Shown one piece after another: positions 54,535-62,665 of a DNA stretch of 64,000 nt; position 1 is the first letter of the stretch, and each line of letters begins with the position of its first letter. A program made the translations under genes and the position numbers. This DNA is from Chitinivorax sp. B (lineage in GTDB: Bacteria > Pseudomonadota > Gammaproteobacteria > Burkholderiales > SCOH01): the NCBI RefSeq assembly GCF_005503445.1, contig NZ_SCOH01000008.1:62001-126000 (forward strand). The letters run 5' to 3'. The notes under the pieces are model-generated. The model was not told where the DNA came from. It was given only the letters and a program-made list of their open reading frames with translations, and did not search any database.

Positions 54535-55007
54535 TGGATGAGATCGACCACCGTCTGATTCGCCTGACCCAAGCTGGCCTGCCACTGGTATCCAGGCCTT
54601 ATGCCACCCTGGCGACAGAGCTTGGGCTGACCGAGCAGATGGTGATTGATCGCATGCAGGCCATGCAACGACAGGGACTGATCCGTCGAGTCGCTGTCGT
54701 ACCCAATCATTACGCACTGGGTTATCGACATAACGGCATGACCGTGTGGGATATCGATGACGAACAGATCGCCGATATCGGTATACGTATCGGTGCGTTG
54801 CCTTTTGTCAGCCATTGCTATCAGCGTGCCCGTCACCTGCCAGACTGGCCTTACAACCTGTTTGCCATGGTGCATGGCAAAACCCGTGAACAAGCCGACC
54901 AGCAGGTAGCACAGATTCGCGCCCTGCTAGGGAATGCCTATCGGCATCATGCCGTGCTCTACAGTACCCGTATTCTCAAAAAAACCGGCCTGCGCCTACC
55001 GGAGTGA
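54534..55007 (+). CDS. nirH: siroheme decarboxylase subunit NirH
   Basis: 157 residues, one Lrp/AsnC-like unit with LPLVSRPYATLATELGLTE and the NirL/NirH pocket CYQRARHLPDWPYNLFAMVHG. It most resembles the second half of NirDL here. Its ATG overlaps the stop of the PilJ protein (TAATG). nirJ begins 4 bases after its stop. Confidence 0.93.
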   Translation: MDEIDHRLIRLTQAGLPLVSRPYATLATELGLTEQMVIDRMQAMQRQGLIRRVAVVPNHYALGYRHNGMTVWDIDDEQIADIGIRIGALPFVSHCYQRARHLPDWPYNLFAMVHGKTREQADQQVAQIRALLGNAYRHHAVLYSTRILKKTGLRLPE

Positions 55008-55011
55008 CATC

Positions 55012-56232
55012 ATGTTTCGCCTCAGCCAGTTCATGCAGTCGCTGCACCACCTTCAATCTCAACCGTTGCTTGGTCAAACACCAACCCAGCGCCGTCACCC
55101 GCCTGGACCGGTTGTGATCTGGAATCTCATCCGTCGCTGCAACCTGACCTGTAAGCATTGCTATTCCATCTCTGCCGATACCGATTTCAAAGGCGAACTG
55201 AGCACAGAAGAAATCTACACCGTGATGGATGACCTCAAGCAGTTTCAAGTACCGGTGCTGATTCTGTCTGGCGGCGAACCGCTGATGCGACCGGATATTT
55301 TCGACATTGCCCGCCGGGCCAAGGCCATGGGCTTTTATGTAGGGCTATCCAGCAACGGCACGCTGATCAGTGAACACAATATCGATGCCATTGCCACAAC
55401 GGGCTTCGACTATGTTGGCATCAGCCTTGATGGTATCGGCGTGACCCATGACCGCTTCCGGCAAAAGATGGGTGCCTTCGATGCATCCATGACGGGCGTT
55501 CGTTTGTGCAAAGCAAAAGGTATTCGGGTTGGCATCCGCTTCACCATGACCCAAGACAACGCACCAGAACTGCCACAACTACTGGCCCTGATGAATACAG
55601 AACAGATCGACAAGTTTTACTTCTCCCACCTCAATTATGCTGGGCGCGGCAACAAGCACCGTACCGACGATGTCATGCACCGTACCACTCGTTGGGCCAT
55701 GGATACCTTGTTCGAAACCTGTTGGCAGGATACCCAAGCTGGCCAGCAGCGGGAGTTCGTCACCGGTAACAACGATGCAGATGGTGTTTACCTGCTGCAC
55801 TGGGTGCGGGCACGCTTCCCGCAACTGGTGGCACCGATGCGACAGTTACTGGCACAGTGGGGCGGCAATGCCTCCGGTGTCAATGTGGCGAACATCGACA
55901 ATCTGGGTAATGTCCATCCCGATACCATGTGGTGGGATTATCAATTGGGCAACGTTCGTCAAAGGCCATTTTCCACAATATGGCAAGACACAACCGACCC
56001 GTTGATGGCTGGTCTGAAACAACTGCCACGCACGCTGAAGGGCCGTTGCGGTGGCTGTGGGTATGCTGACATTTGTGGTGGCAACACCCGTGTTCGGGCT
56101 TGGCAGATTACCGGTGATCCTTGGCAGGAAGACCCCGCTTGTTACCTGGATGACAAGGAATTGGATATCACCGGTCACGGAGCACGTATCACAACCACAC
56201 CTTATATGCCACTAAAACGGGTGTCAGCATGA
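55012..56232 (+). CDS. nirJ: heme d1 biosynthesis radical SAM protein NirJ
   Basis: 406 residues. The radical SAM motif is CNLTCKHCY (Cys43, Cys47, Cys50), with GGEPLMRPD following. A C-terminal SPASM-like cluster is seen in CGGCGYADICGGN and a late Cys near DPACY. NirJ removes propionate side chains of didecarboxysiroheme to create the oxo groups of heme d1. The ATG at 55012 is directly before the family start. Its stop overlaps nirN (ATGA). Confidence 0.95.
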   Translation: MFRLSQFMQSLHHLQSQPLLGQTPTQRRHPPGPVVIWNLIRRCNLTCKHCYSISADTDFKGELSTEEIYTVMDDLKQFQVPVLILSGGEPLMRPDIFDIARRAKAMGFYVGLSSNGTLISEHNIDAIATTGFDYVGISLDGIGVTHDRFRQKMGAFDASMTGVRLCKAKGIRVGIRFTMTQDNAPELPQLLALMNTEQIDKFYFSHLNYAGRGNKHRTDDVMHRTTRWAMDTLFETCWQDTQAGQQREFVTGNNDADGVYLLHWVRARFPQLVAPMRQLLAQWGGNASGVNVANIDNLGNVHPDTMWWDYQLGNVRQRPFSTIWQDTTDPLMAGLKQLPRTLKGRCGGCGYADICGGNTRVRAWQITGDPWQEDPACYLDDKELDITGHGARITTTPYMPLKRVSA

Positions 56233-57800
56233 TCAGGAGCACACTCGTGAACCTTGCCCCCTTCTTGCTTGTTACGGTCTTCATGGCAGGCCCAATCTGG
56301 GCCAACCAAGCCCTGGCGCCCAGCACCAATCAACTATATCAACAGCACTGTCTGGCCTGTCACGGCGATCAACGCACCGGGAGGATGGGGCCGGCGCTAT
56401 TGCCGCAGAGTCTGGAACGTCTGAAGAAAACCGATGCGCTGGATGTCATTCGCCATGGCCGGCCCGCCACGCAGATGCCAGCTTTTGGCGACAAGTTGGA
56501 CGATACTGTGCTGCAGGCACTCACCGATTATTTGTACACCCCATCAATCACGCCCCCAAGATGGACGGAATCTGATATCCGCAAATCGCGCACTGAACCT
56601 ACCCGCCGCACAGCGCTGAAAAACAAGCCAGTATTCAATGCCGACATGAAAAACCTGTTCGTGGTGGTGGAAGGTGGCGATCACCATGTGACCATTCTGG
56701 ATGGTGACAAGCTTACCCCTATCCATCGTTTCCCGACGCGCTATGCACTGCATGGCGGGCCAAAGTTCAGCCCGGATGGCCGTCATGTCTATTTCGCATC
56801 ACGTGATGGCTGGATCAGCAAATTTGATATCTGGAACCTCAAGACCACCGCTGAAATCCGCGCCGGGCTCAATACCCGCAATATTGCCGTATCAGCAGAT
56901 GGTGAATATGTGCTGGCAGGCAATTACCTACCAACAACGCTGGCTTTGTTCGATAAAAACCTGAACCTGTTACGCACCTATGACGTGAAAAATGCCGACG
57001 GCAAGCCTTCTCGGGTGTCAGCGGTATATGACGCAGCACCGAGACAAAGCTTCATTGTCGCCCTCAAGGATTTGCCTGAAGTCTGGGAGATTCCCTACGC
57101 CAACAATACCCCACCTACGTTCAAAGGTTACGTTCACGATTACAAAATGGGGGAAGCCATTGCACTGCCCGGCCAATTCACCCCAAAGGAAATCCTGCTT
57201 GATAGCATCCTCGACGACTTCTTCTTTGACCCAAGTTATACACACCTGATTGGTGCCGCCCGTACCGGGAAAGCGCAGGTCATCAACCTCAACATCCGCA
57301 GGAAAATCGCCGATCTCGATCTGCCAGGCATGCCACATCTGGGCTCTGGCATCACTTGGCTACGCGATGGCAAACCCGTGCTGGCCACCCCCAATCTCAA
57401 AGATGGCACAGTGACCGTCATTGATATGAACACGTGGCAAACCATCAAACACATCACCACCAACGGCCCTGGCTTTTTCATGCGCAGTCATGAAAATACG
57501 CCCTATGTGTGGGTGGACAGCATGATGAGTCGCGACAGGAAGGATACCTTGCAGATCATCGACAAAAATACCCTGGACATCGTCGGCAGCGTCGCCCCCA
57601 TGCCTGGCAAAACCCTGGCCCACATCGAATTCACCCGTGATGGCCGCTATGCACTGGCCAGCCTGTGGGAACGAGATGGTGCCATCATCGTATTCGATGC
57701 CACTACTTGGCAGGAAGTCAAACGCCTACCGATGTCCAAGCCCATAGGCAAATACAATGTGCATAACAAGACCACCCGCTCAACGGGTACCAGCCATTAA
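56229..57800 (+). CDS. nirN: heme d1 dehydrogenase NirN
   Basis: 523 residues: a signal peptide (FLLVTVFMAGPIWA), a cytochrome c domain with CLACH (Cys41-His45), and a d1 propeller (KNLFVVVEGGDHHVTILDGD, FSPDGRHVYFASRDGWISKFD). It is a NirS paralogue. NirN introduces the acrylate double bond in the last step of heme d1 synthesis in the periplasm. It closes the nir operon. A 7-bp hairpin (57799-57838) lies just beyond, without a clear T-run. Confidence 0.95.
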   Translation: MIRSTLVNLAPFLLVTVFMAGPIWANQALAPSTNQLYQQHCLACHGDQRTGRMGPALLPQSLERLKKTDALDVIRHGRPATQMPAFGDKLDDTVLQALTDYLYTPSITPPRWTESDIRKSRTEPTRRTALKNKPVFNADMKNLFVVVEGGDHHVTILDGDKLTPIHRFPTRYALHGGPKFSPDGRHVYFASRDGWISKFDIWNLKTTAEIRAGLNTRNIAVSADGEYVLAGNYLPTTLALFDKNLNLLRTYDVKNADGKPSRVSAVYDAAPRQSFIVALKDLPEVWEIPYANNTPPTFKGYVHDYKMGEAIALPGQFTPKEILLDSILDDFFFDPSYTHLIGAARTGKAQVINLNIRRKIADLDLPGMPHLGSGITWLRDGKPVLATPNLKDGTVTVIDMNTWQTIKHITTNGPGFFMRSHENTPYVWVDSMMSRDRKDTLQIIDKNTLDIVGSVAPMPGKTLAHIEFTRDGRYALASLWERDGAIIVFDATTWQEVKRLPMSKPIGKYNVHNKTTRSTGTSH

Positions 57801-57950
57801 GCCCACCCACGCAGGAACTGGCTGCAGGTTGGGCTTGATGTGGAACAACCTGACGTCACACCCCACACGGGTTCAGAACGCAGCACACTGACGAGCAAAC
57901 ATGAAAATGGCCTTGGTATCAACCCATTTGATCGGCCAATGGACTACAGG

Positions 57951-58565
57951 CTAGGCTACGTAATTCAAGACTGTGTAATAGTGGCTTGCACTCCCACCCA
58001 GTACAAAAAGGTGCCACACACCATGGGAGTGCCGCCATCGCTCGTCATGAAGATAAAAAATGATGCCCACCGTGTAATGTGCCAAACCAATCGCCAACCA
58101 CACCACGCCCATGATGCTGAGCTTTTCCAGCAAGGGTTCAGTCACGACAACACAGAGCCAGCCCATGACGGCATAAAGCGGTACACAAGGTGGTGCATGA
58201 CGCCCCCAGAACAACTCTCGAAGAATGCCGTATATCGCCAGCCCCCACACGGTCACCAGCAATGGCAAGCCCCATGCATCACGCAGGGTGACCAGACCAA
58301 AAGGGGTGTAAGTACCGGCAATCAATAGGTAGATGGCGCAATGGTCGAGCTTGGCGAACAAGCGTTTTTTCGCACCGCGAATACTGTGGTACAGCGTTGA
58401 TGCAGCGTACAGCAGGATCATCGTGGCGCCGAAAATACTGAAGCTGATGAGCTTCCAATGATCGCCTTGATGTGCTGCCACCTTGATCAACATAATGGCC
58501 CCCAGAATGGCAAGCAATGTGCCGATCAAGTGCGTGATGCTATTGAAGCGTTCTCCGTAATACAT
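57951..58565 (-). CDS. trhA: hemolysin III/PAQR family membrane protein TrhA
   Basis: 204 residues from the ATG at 58565 (GGAGGCAGGC upstream), seven helices. The PAQR metal-site residues appear in NSITHLIGTLLA, SLYHS-type text (STLYHSIRGAKKRLFAKLDH) and the final HSHGVWHLFVLGGSASHYY. Such proteins affect membrane homeostasis. The name hemolysin III is historical. It is convergent with nirN. Confidence 0.92.
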   Translation of the reverse strand: MYYGERFNSITHLIGTLLAILGAIMLIKVAAHQGDHWKLISFSIFGATMILLYAASTLYHSIRGAKKRLFAKLDHCAIYLLIAGTYTPFGLVTLRDAWGLPLLVTVWGLAIYGILRELFWGRHAPPCVPLYAVMGWLCVVVTEPLLEKLSIMGVVWLAIGLAHYTVGIIFYLHDERWRHSHGVWHLFVLGGSASHYYTVLNYVA

Positions 58566-58985
58566 GCCTGCCTCCACTTGGACAATCCAAGCAACCTTGA
58601 TACATCCTTGATCAAGGCACACAGCCAAATGAATATGCTGCGTTCAAGCATGTACTGCTTCAAAACAAACCCAAACCGTCTACCAAAAACAACAAATGCC
58701 CTATTGCAGGGCTCAATGCTGAATCATCCAACCTCATCGGTTGATGGGCAACGATTCGGTAAGCACTTATTCATCACGCTCATTTCAGGATAGAACTAAT
58801 GACACATAACTGCATTGGGTTTTACATCGTACTGCCAAATAAATTATCTTGACTTGCCCATATAGCGACTTGCTACCCGGCAAAGCCGGCACCCTTAAAC
58901 ACAAGCCATGTATCGTCAGGCTTGCCATACCTGGCCGACTTGGCATGCAGCAACTGACAATCAAGCGGAACGCACCTTGCAACAA

Positions 58986-59492
58986 GATGGACAGGTCATA
59001 TTACGACCCGCACACGAAGATGAAAGCGCGCACTATGGGTATTGATATATTCGTCGCTGGAGTGGAAGCAATTTGACGCGCCCTATTTTGCATTCACCCC
59101 CTCCCGCAGTTTGAAGGGAGCGAATTTACCCAGCTCAAAATAGAGGACAGACGTCGCGTCATTGACTATCAAGGACAAACCATAAGTGCTATCCGTTATC
59201 ACTGGATCGACGAAACCACTCGCTGGCTTGAAGTCGGCATTACCATCTATCAATCGCCACAATGGAGGCAAGTATCGGCCAGCGCGCACTCAGGCTGTGG
59301 ATACGACACCTGTTCACCCATTTTGAGGTGGCGCACATTGGACCGGCCACTTGGTCGGGCAATCCGCGCATGATTCATTGCACCGAGGCCACCGATATGC
59401 AAGTGGAAGGCATCCTTCGCAAGTAACGCTTTTATCAGGGTATCTATTACGATTCGGTCAACCTGGGCGTCTTACGTGAGGAAATGTGTTGA
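58986..59492 (+). pseudogene. decayed GNAT (RimJ/RimL-like) acetyltransferase gene
   Basis: Fragments of one GNAT protein occur in order but in different frames: QVILRPAHEDE (frame 0), EWKQFDAPYFAFTPS (frame 2), FEGSEFTQLKIEDRRRVIDY and TRWLEVGITIY (frame 1), then RALRLWIRHLFTHFEVAHIG, SGNPRMIHC and RFYQGIYYDSVNLGVLREE (frame 0). At least three frameshifts and two in-frame stops (TGA at 59043, TAA at 59424) disable it. The remaining text still matches the family in sequence and spacing, so decay is fairly recent. The 5' end is uncertain. Confidence 0.75.
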
Positions 59493-59511
59493 ACAACTCC
59501 GCCCAAATTAA

Positions 59512-59784
59512 CACCAGTATTGTGTACCAGTTGAGGGCGACACAATATATAGCGGGCCATTCGAGATCACAACACTGGCACCGATCACGTGCGCATTCCA
59601 GAACTATCATGGTGAACTATCCGGCTTGTTCGCTCATGGCTATCAGCCGCTGGTTAGTGACATTTTGCAGGCCGGTGGCACCATGACCGGCGAAAGCCGG
59701 GAGGTCTACCATACATGGAAGGAACCGGACTCCCCCAATAACCGGATCGAATTGCAATTTGCCCTACAAAACCTCGCGAACTAG
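59512..59784 (+). pseudogene. remnant of a GyrI-like effector-binding domain
   Basis: An open stretch without a start codon runs from the TAA at 59509 to the TAG at 59782. It reads FEITTLAPITCAFQNYHGEL ... SDILQAGGTMTGESREVYHT ... NNRIELQFALQ. The pattern (Y-x-G at the start, G-G-x-x-x-G-x-x-x-E-x-Y in the middle, IELQ at the end) is that of the small-molecule-binding C-terminal domain of AraC/MerR-type regulators. The N-terminal part and start codon are missing, so this looks like a truncated gene beside the GNAT pseudogene. Confidence 0.55.
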
Positions 59785-59974
59785 CGCAACTGGCACCAAG
59801 CCTACAACCTGGACAAATCGCCAATGTCAGTGTTGTCCTACATGCACATCGGACAAAACCGATCAGGCGATACCGTTCTCACCGACTGTGTCGACCCGTG
59901 CTGGTTCGTATCATGATCGACAGGTGATGAGGGCATGCCCTCACACCGCGTATCCTCATACAAGGAGCCAGATC

Positions 59975-60187
59975 ATGAACTGGAATCGAATCGAAGGTAA
60001 CTGGAAACAGCTCAAGGGTAATGTACGAGAACAATGGGGTCGCCTGACTGACAACGACATTGATGTGATTGCAGGCAAACATGAACAATTGGTGGGCCGT
60101 TTGCAGGAAGCGTACGGCATGGCCCGGGATGAAGCCGAACGTCAGATTGACGAATGGGCAGAACGTGCAATTCGCCAGATTCACTGA
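59975..60187 (+). CDS. CsbD family stress protein (YjbJ-like)
   Basis: 70 residues beginning MNWNRIEGNWKQLKGNVREQ and ending in a charged helix, the YjbJ/CsbD pattern. AAGGAGCCAGATC precedes the ATG at 59975. CsbD proteins are small, abundant, hydrophilic stress proteins of unknown mechanism. It stands with BON and DUF1328 genes that are also typical of stress regulons. Confidence 0.88.
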   Translation: MNWNRIEGNWKQLKGNVREQWGRLTDNDIDVIAGKHEQLVGRLQEAYGMARDEAERQIDEWAERAIRQIH

Positions 60188-60317
60188 TGCTCCAAGGCCT
60201 TTTAGCCACGCCAAGACAATGTAAAGTGGCTAAAAGGTCAGGCGAACACACCACTGCTTGCTTGACTACAATAATAGCGAGGCCCGCCCTTGGGCAAAGG
60301 CATCGAGGCGATTGAAT

Positions 60318-60950
60318 ATGATCAAGCTGTTGATCGTGGATGACCATGATGTGGTTCGTGCCGGCTTCCACCATATTTTGAGTACGCAGCCCGATATCGA
60401 AGTAACTGCCGAAGCAGACACCGGCAAGGCTGCACTGGATATCATTCGCAAACAAGCAATCGACGTTGCGATGATCGATCTGGCATTGCCCGATATGTCT
60501 GGACTGGATGTCTTGAAGCAAGCCAAGGTGATTCGCCCTGCTATGGCAGTACTGATTTTGAGCGGCTATTCAGAAGAAGAATATGGCCTGAATGTACTGA
60601 AGTTTGGGGGCAGCGGCTTCGTTGGCAAACAATTGGCACCGGAGCAACTGGTTGCCGCAGTCAGGCGAGTGGCCCAAGGGCGTCGGTTCATCAGCCCGCA
60701 CCTGGCAGAGTTGCTGGCGGCAGGTCTGACTGACGATGTCGATCAACCTCAGCACACCAAACTGTCCGAACGCGAATTCCAGGTATTCAGCCGATTGGCG
60801 GCTGGCAAAAATGTCACCGAAATTGCCGACGACCTTTTTCTCAGTGTGAAAACGGTCAGTACTTATCGCAGCCGGGTACTGGAAAAGATGAATTTCACCA
60901 CCAATGCTGATCTGACTTATTACGCAGTGAAGCATCAGCTTATGCCGTGA
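60318..60950 (+). CDS. NarL/FixJ family response regulator
   Basis: 210 residues: a receiver domain with phosphoacceptor Asp54 (VAMIDLALPDMSG), Lys in SGFVGKQLAPEQ, and a C-terminal LuxR-type helix-turn-helix (LSEREFQVFSRLAAGKNVTEIADDLFLSVKTVSTYRSRVL). It is close to the UvrY/GacA and NarL type. GAGG lies before the ATG at 60318. The stop is followed directly by the orphan receiver. A histidine kinase of the matching HisKA_3 class begins at 62666. Confidence 0.92.
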   Translation: MIKLLIVDDHDVVRAGFHHILSTQPDIEVTAEADTGKAALDIIRKQAIDVAMIDLALPDMSGLDVLKQAKVIRPAMAVLILSGYSEEEYGLNVLKFGGSGFVGKQLAPEQLVAAVRRVAQGRRFISPHLAELLAAGLTDDVDQPQHTKLSEREFQVFSRLAAGKNVTEIADDLFLSVKTVSTYRSRVLEKMNFTTNADLTYYAVKHQLMP

Positions 60951-61060
60951 CCATCATGATGTCCTTTGTGGAACACCCCAGCCACCCACGCCCCCCTCAA
61001 TCATGGAGCATGCCCCCATCTCAACCCGACGAACACCGCCCTGAAACCGAGCAACAATTC

Positions 61061-61462
61061 ATGTCAACCACCCGCACCAATCAGCAGTGGCGTGTATTGG
61101 TGGTTGAGGACCTGCCCCGCATCCAAATGCTGATTCGCGATGTGGTCGAACAGCGTGGCCTGTTTATAGTCGAATCGTTCGCCCGTACCGAGCAAGCTGC
61201 CATCGAAGCTTATACCGCCATCCACCACGAAGTGTTGATCGTGGATTTAATGTTGGCTGGTGGATCAGGCCTGAGTGTGATCAAAACGGTACGCCACATG
61301 CCTGGCGGGCTGTATCCGTTGATCATCGTCCTGACCAATCATGTCTCTCCCATCTTGGAGCAGGCCTGTCGTCAGGCAGGGGCTGACCACTTCCTGGACA
61401 AGAGCAAGGATTTCGTATCGATCCATTCGCTGCTGGAACAGGCATTGGCTGGACGCCATTGA
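61061..61462 (+). CDS. stand-alone response regulator receiver protein
   Basis: 133 residues from the ATG at 61061, a single receiver domain. VLVVEDLPRIQMLI has the acidic pair, LIVDLMLAGGSG the phospho-Asp (Asp62), and DHFLDKSKDFVSI the Lys. It has no output domain. A GTG at 60947 overlapping the previous stop would add a Pro-rich leader (HPSHPRPPQSW), which looks non-coding, so I prefer the later ATG. It may act by protein contact or as a phosphate sink. Confidence 0.82.
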   Translation: MSTTRTNQQWRVLVVEDLPRIQMLIRDVVEQRGLFIVESFARTEQAAIEAYTAIHHEVLIVDLMLAGGSGLSVIKTVRHMPGGLYPLIIVLTNHVSPILEQACRQAGADHFLDKSKDFVSIHSLLEQALAGRH

Positions 61463-61463
61463 A

Positions 61464-61580
61464 TTAGCACCGCTGACACAACCCTTCTGGTGATGTTGCA
61501 CAAACCTGCCGACCCTTCGTACGTTCTTCATTTACATACCGAAGCAGCACTGCTTCGCCGGGTTTTGTTGACGGCACTCA
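61464..61580. repeat. inverted-repeat element, copy B
   Basis: A diverged copy of the 117-bp unit at 11678-11794. The conserved blocks ACCCTTCTGGTG and CACTGCTTCGCCGGGTTTTG are at the same spacing, and the ends remain imperfect inverted repeats. It begins 2 bases after the receiver gene stop. A partial match to the 36031-36174 element (ACCTGTTCAAGATCTGT) follows at 61587. The rest of the gap to 61790 shows nothing else. Confidence 0.6.
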
Positions 61581-61790
61581 GACAAGACCTGTTCAAGATC
61601 TGTCGTGAATCGTCATGCTGACCGACTATGCCTATGTCGGCCAATTCCCACAACGTATTCGGTCAATATCGCACAGGTAGGACAGGCATGTCCGACAGGC
61701 ATGGAACATGACCTTCAATAGACTATTTTCATGACAAAACGCGCCCTGCGTGAGTCACCTGAGCAAGGACTCTTACTGGAGGTAATTACC

Positions 61791-62117
61791 ATGAAAAGCA
61801 ATCTACATCTGCTCCGTACAATTGCGATCCTGATCAGCCTGGGTGGCGCTGTCAGCCTCACTGCTGGATGTGGTAGCACGCCTAAGCAGGAAAGCACTGG
61901 TGAATACATTGACGATACGGCCATCACCGCCAAAGTCAAAGCCGAATTCGTCGCCGACAAAACCGTCAGTGCCGCTGCCATCAATGTGGAAACCTTCAAG
62001 GGCGTGGTCCAGTTGAGTGGTTTTGCCATTAGCGCAGCTGAAGTTGATCGTGCCGTGATGTTGGCCAGAAACGTCAAAGGCGTGAAAAGCGTCAAGAATG
62101 ATATCCGGATGAAATAA
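61791..62117 (+). CDS. BON domain lipoprotein (OsmY-like)
   Basis: 108 residues: a signal peptide with lipobox (SLTAGC) and one BON domain (DTAITAKVKAEFVADKTVSA, INVETFKGVVQLSGFA, NVKGVKSVKNDIRMK). BON domains bind phospholipid surfaces in the envelope. A clear GGAGG precedes the ATG at 61791. It is a likely member of an osmotic or envelope stress set together with the neighbouring DUF1328 gene. Confidence 0.9.
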   Translation: MKSNLHLLRTIAILISLGGAVSLTAGCGSTPKQESTGEYIDDTAITAKVKAEFVADKTVSAAAINVETFKGVVQLSGFAISAAEVDRAVMLARNVKGVKSVKNDIRMK

Positions 62118-62229
62118 CCCTGCCATAGGTATCTGATCGCCTTGCCTGGCCGAGTTGACCCGGCAAGGCAGAAAACCCAACCGCGGCGCCTGAAAGCCTC
62201 GCATTTTCAGCTAAAGGAAAGGAACTATC

Positions 62230-62397
62230 ATGCTTAGCTGGGCCGCCACTTTCTTTGTCATAGCAATCATTGCAGCCATTTTTGGTTTTGGCGGCATCGC
62301 TGCCGGTGCAACTGAAATCGCCAAAATTCTCTTCTTTCTGTTTCTGATCGGCTTCGTGGTTTCACTCGTCATGGGGTTGATTCACCGTGGCAAGTAA
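62230..62397 (+). CDS. DUF1328 (YtjA-like) small membrane protein
   Basis: 55 residues starting [20 protein letters not shown] and ending GLIHRGK, with two helices and the [15 protein letters not shown] loop. This is the DUF1328/YtjA family. AAAGGA lies before the ATG. The function is unknown. The following 268 bases to the kinase gene contain no gene I can support. Confidence 0.88.
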   Translation: MLSWAATFFVIAIIAAIFGFGGIAAGATEIAKILFFLFLIGFVVSLVMGLIHRGK

Positions 62398-62665
62398 CAT
62401 CCCGTACAATACAGGGCGCCAATCAGTCCACGACGGTGCGCCCTTCTTCCAGGCAGACCTACTACCTCAGCCCCCAAGCTGACGCATGCGCCAGATCGAA
62501 ACAGTTAGCCGTACTCAGACAATTTTTGTTATGGTCGGGCAAAACACATTACATCGCCAATCTTGGATTACAAGATGACGTGTGCCGGTTTTCCTTGCCC
62601 AGAAGGCACCATCCTCTTGGAAACGAAGCTGCAGTACCTGAACCCCAATCAGTGATTGCTATGCC

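Noticed and set aside
60312-60325. TTGAA-TATG-ATCAA, a 9/10 match to an FNR box
   Set aside because: It spans the start codon of the response regulator, where an activator site cannot work as usual; probably chance.
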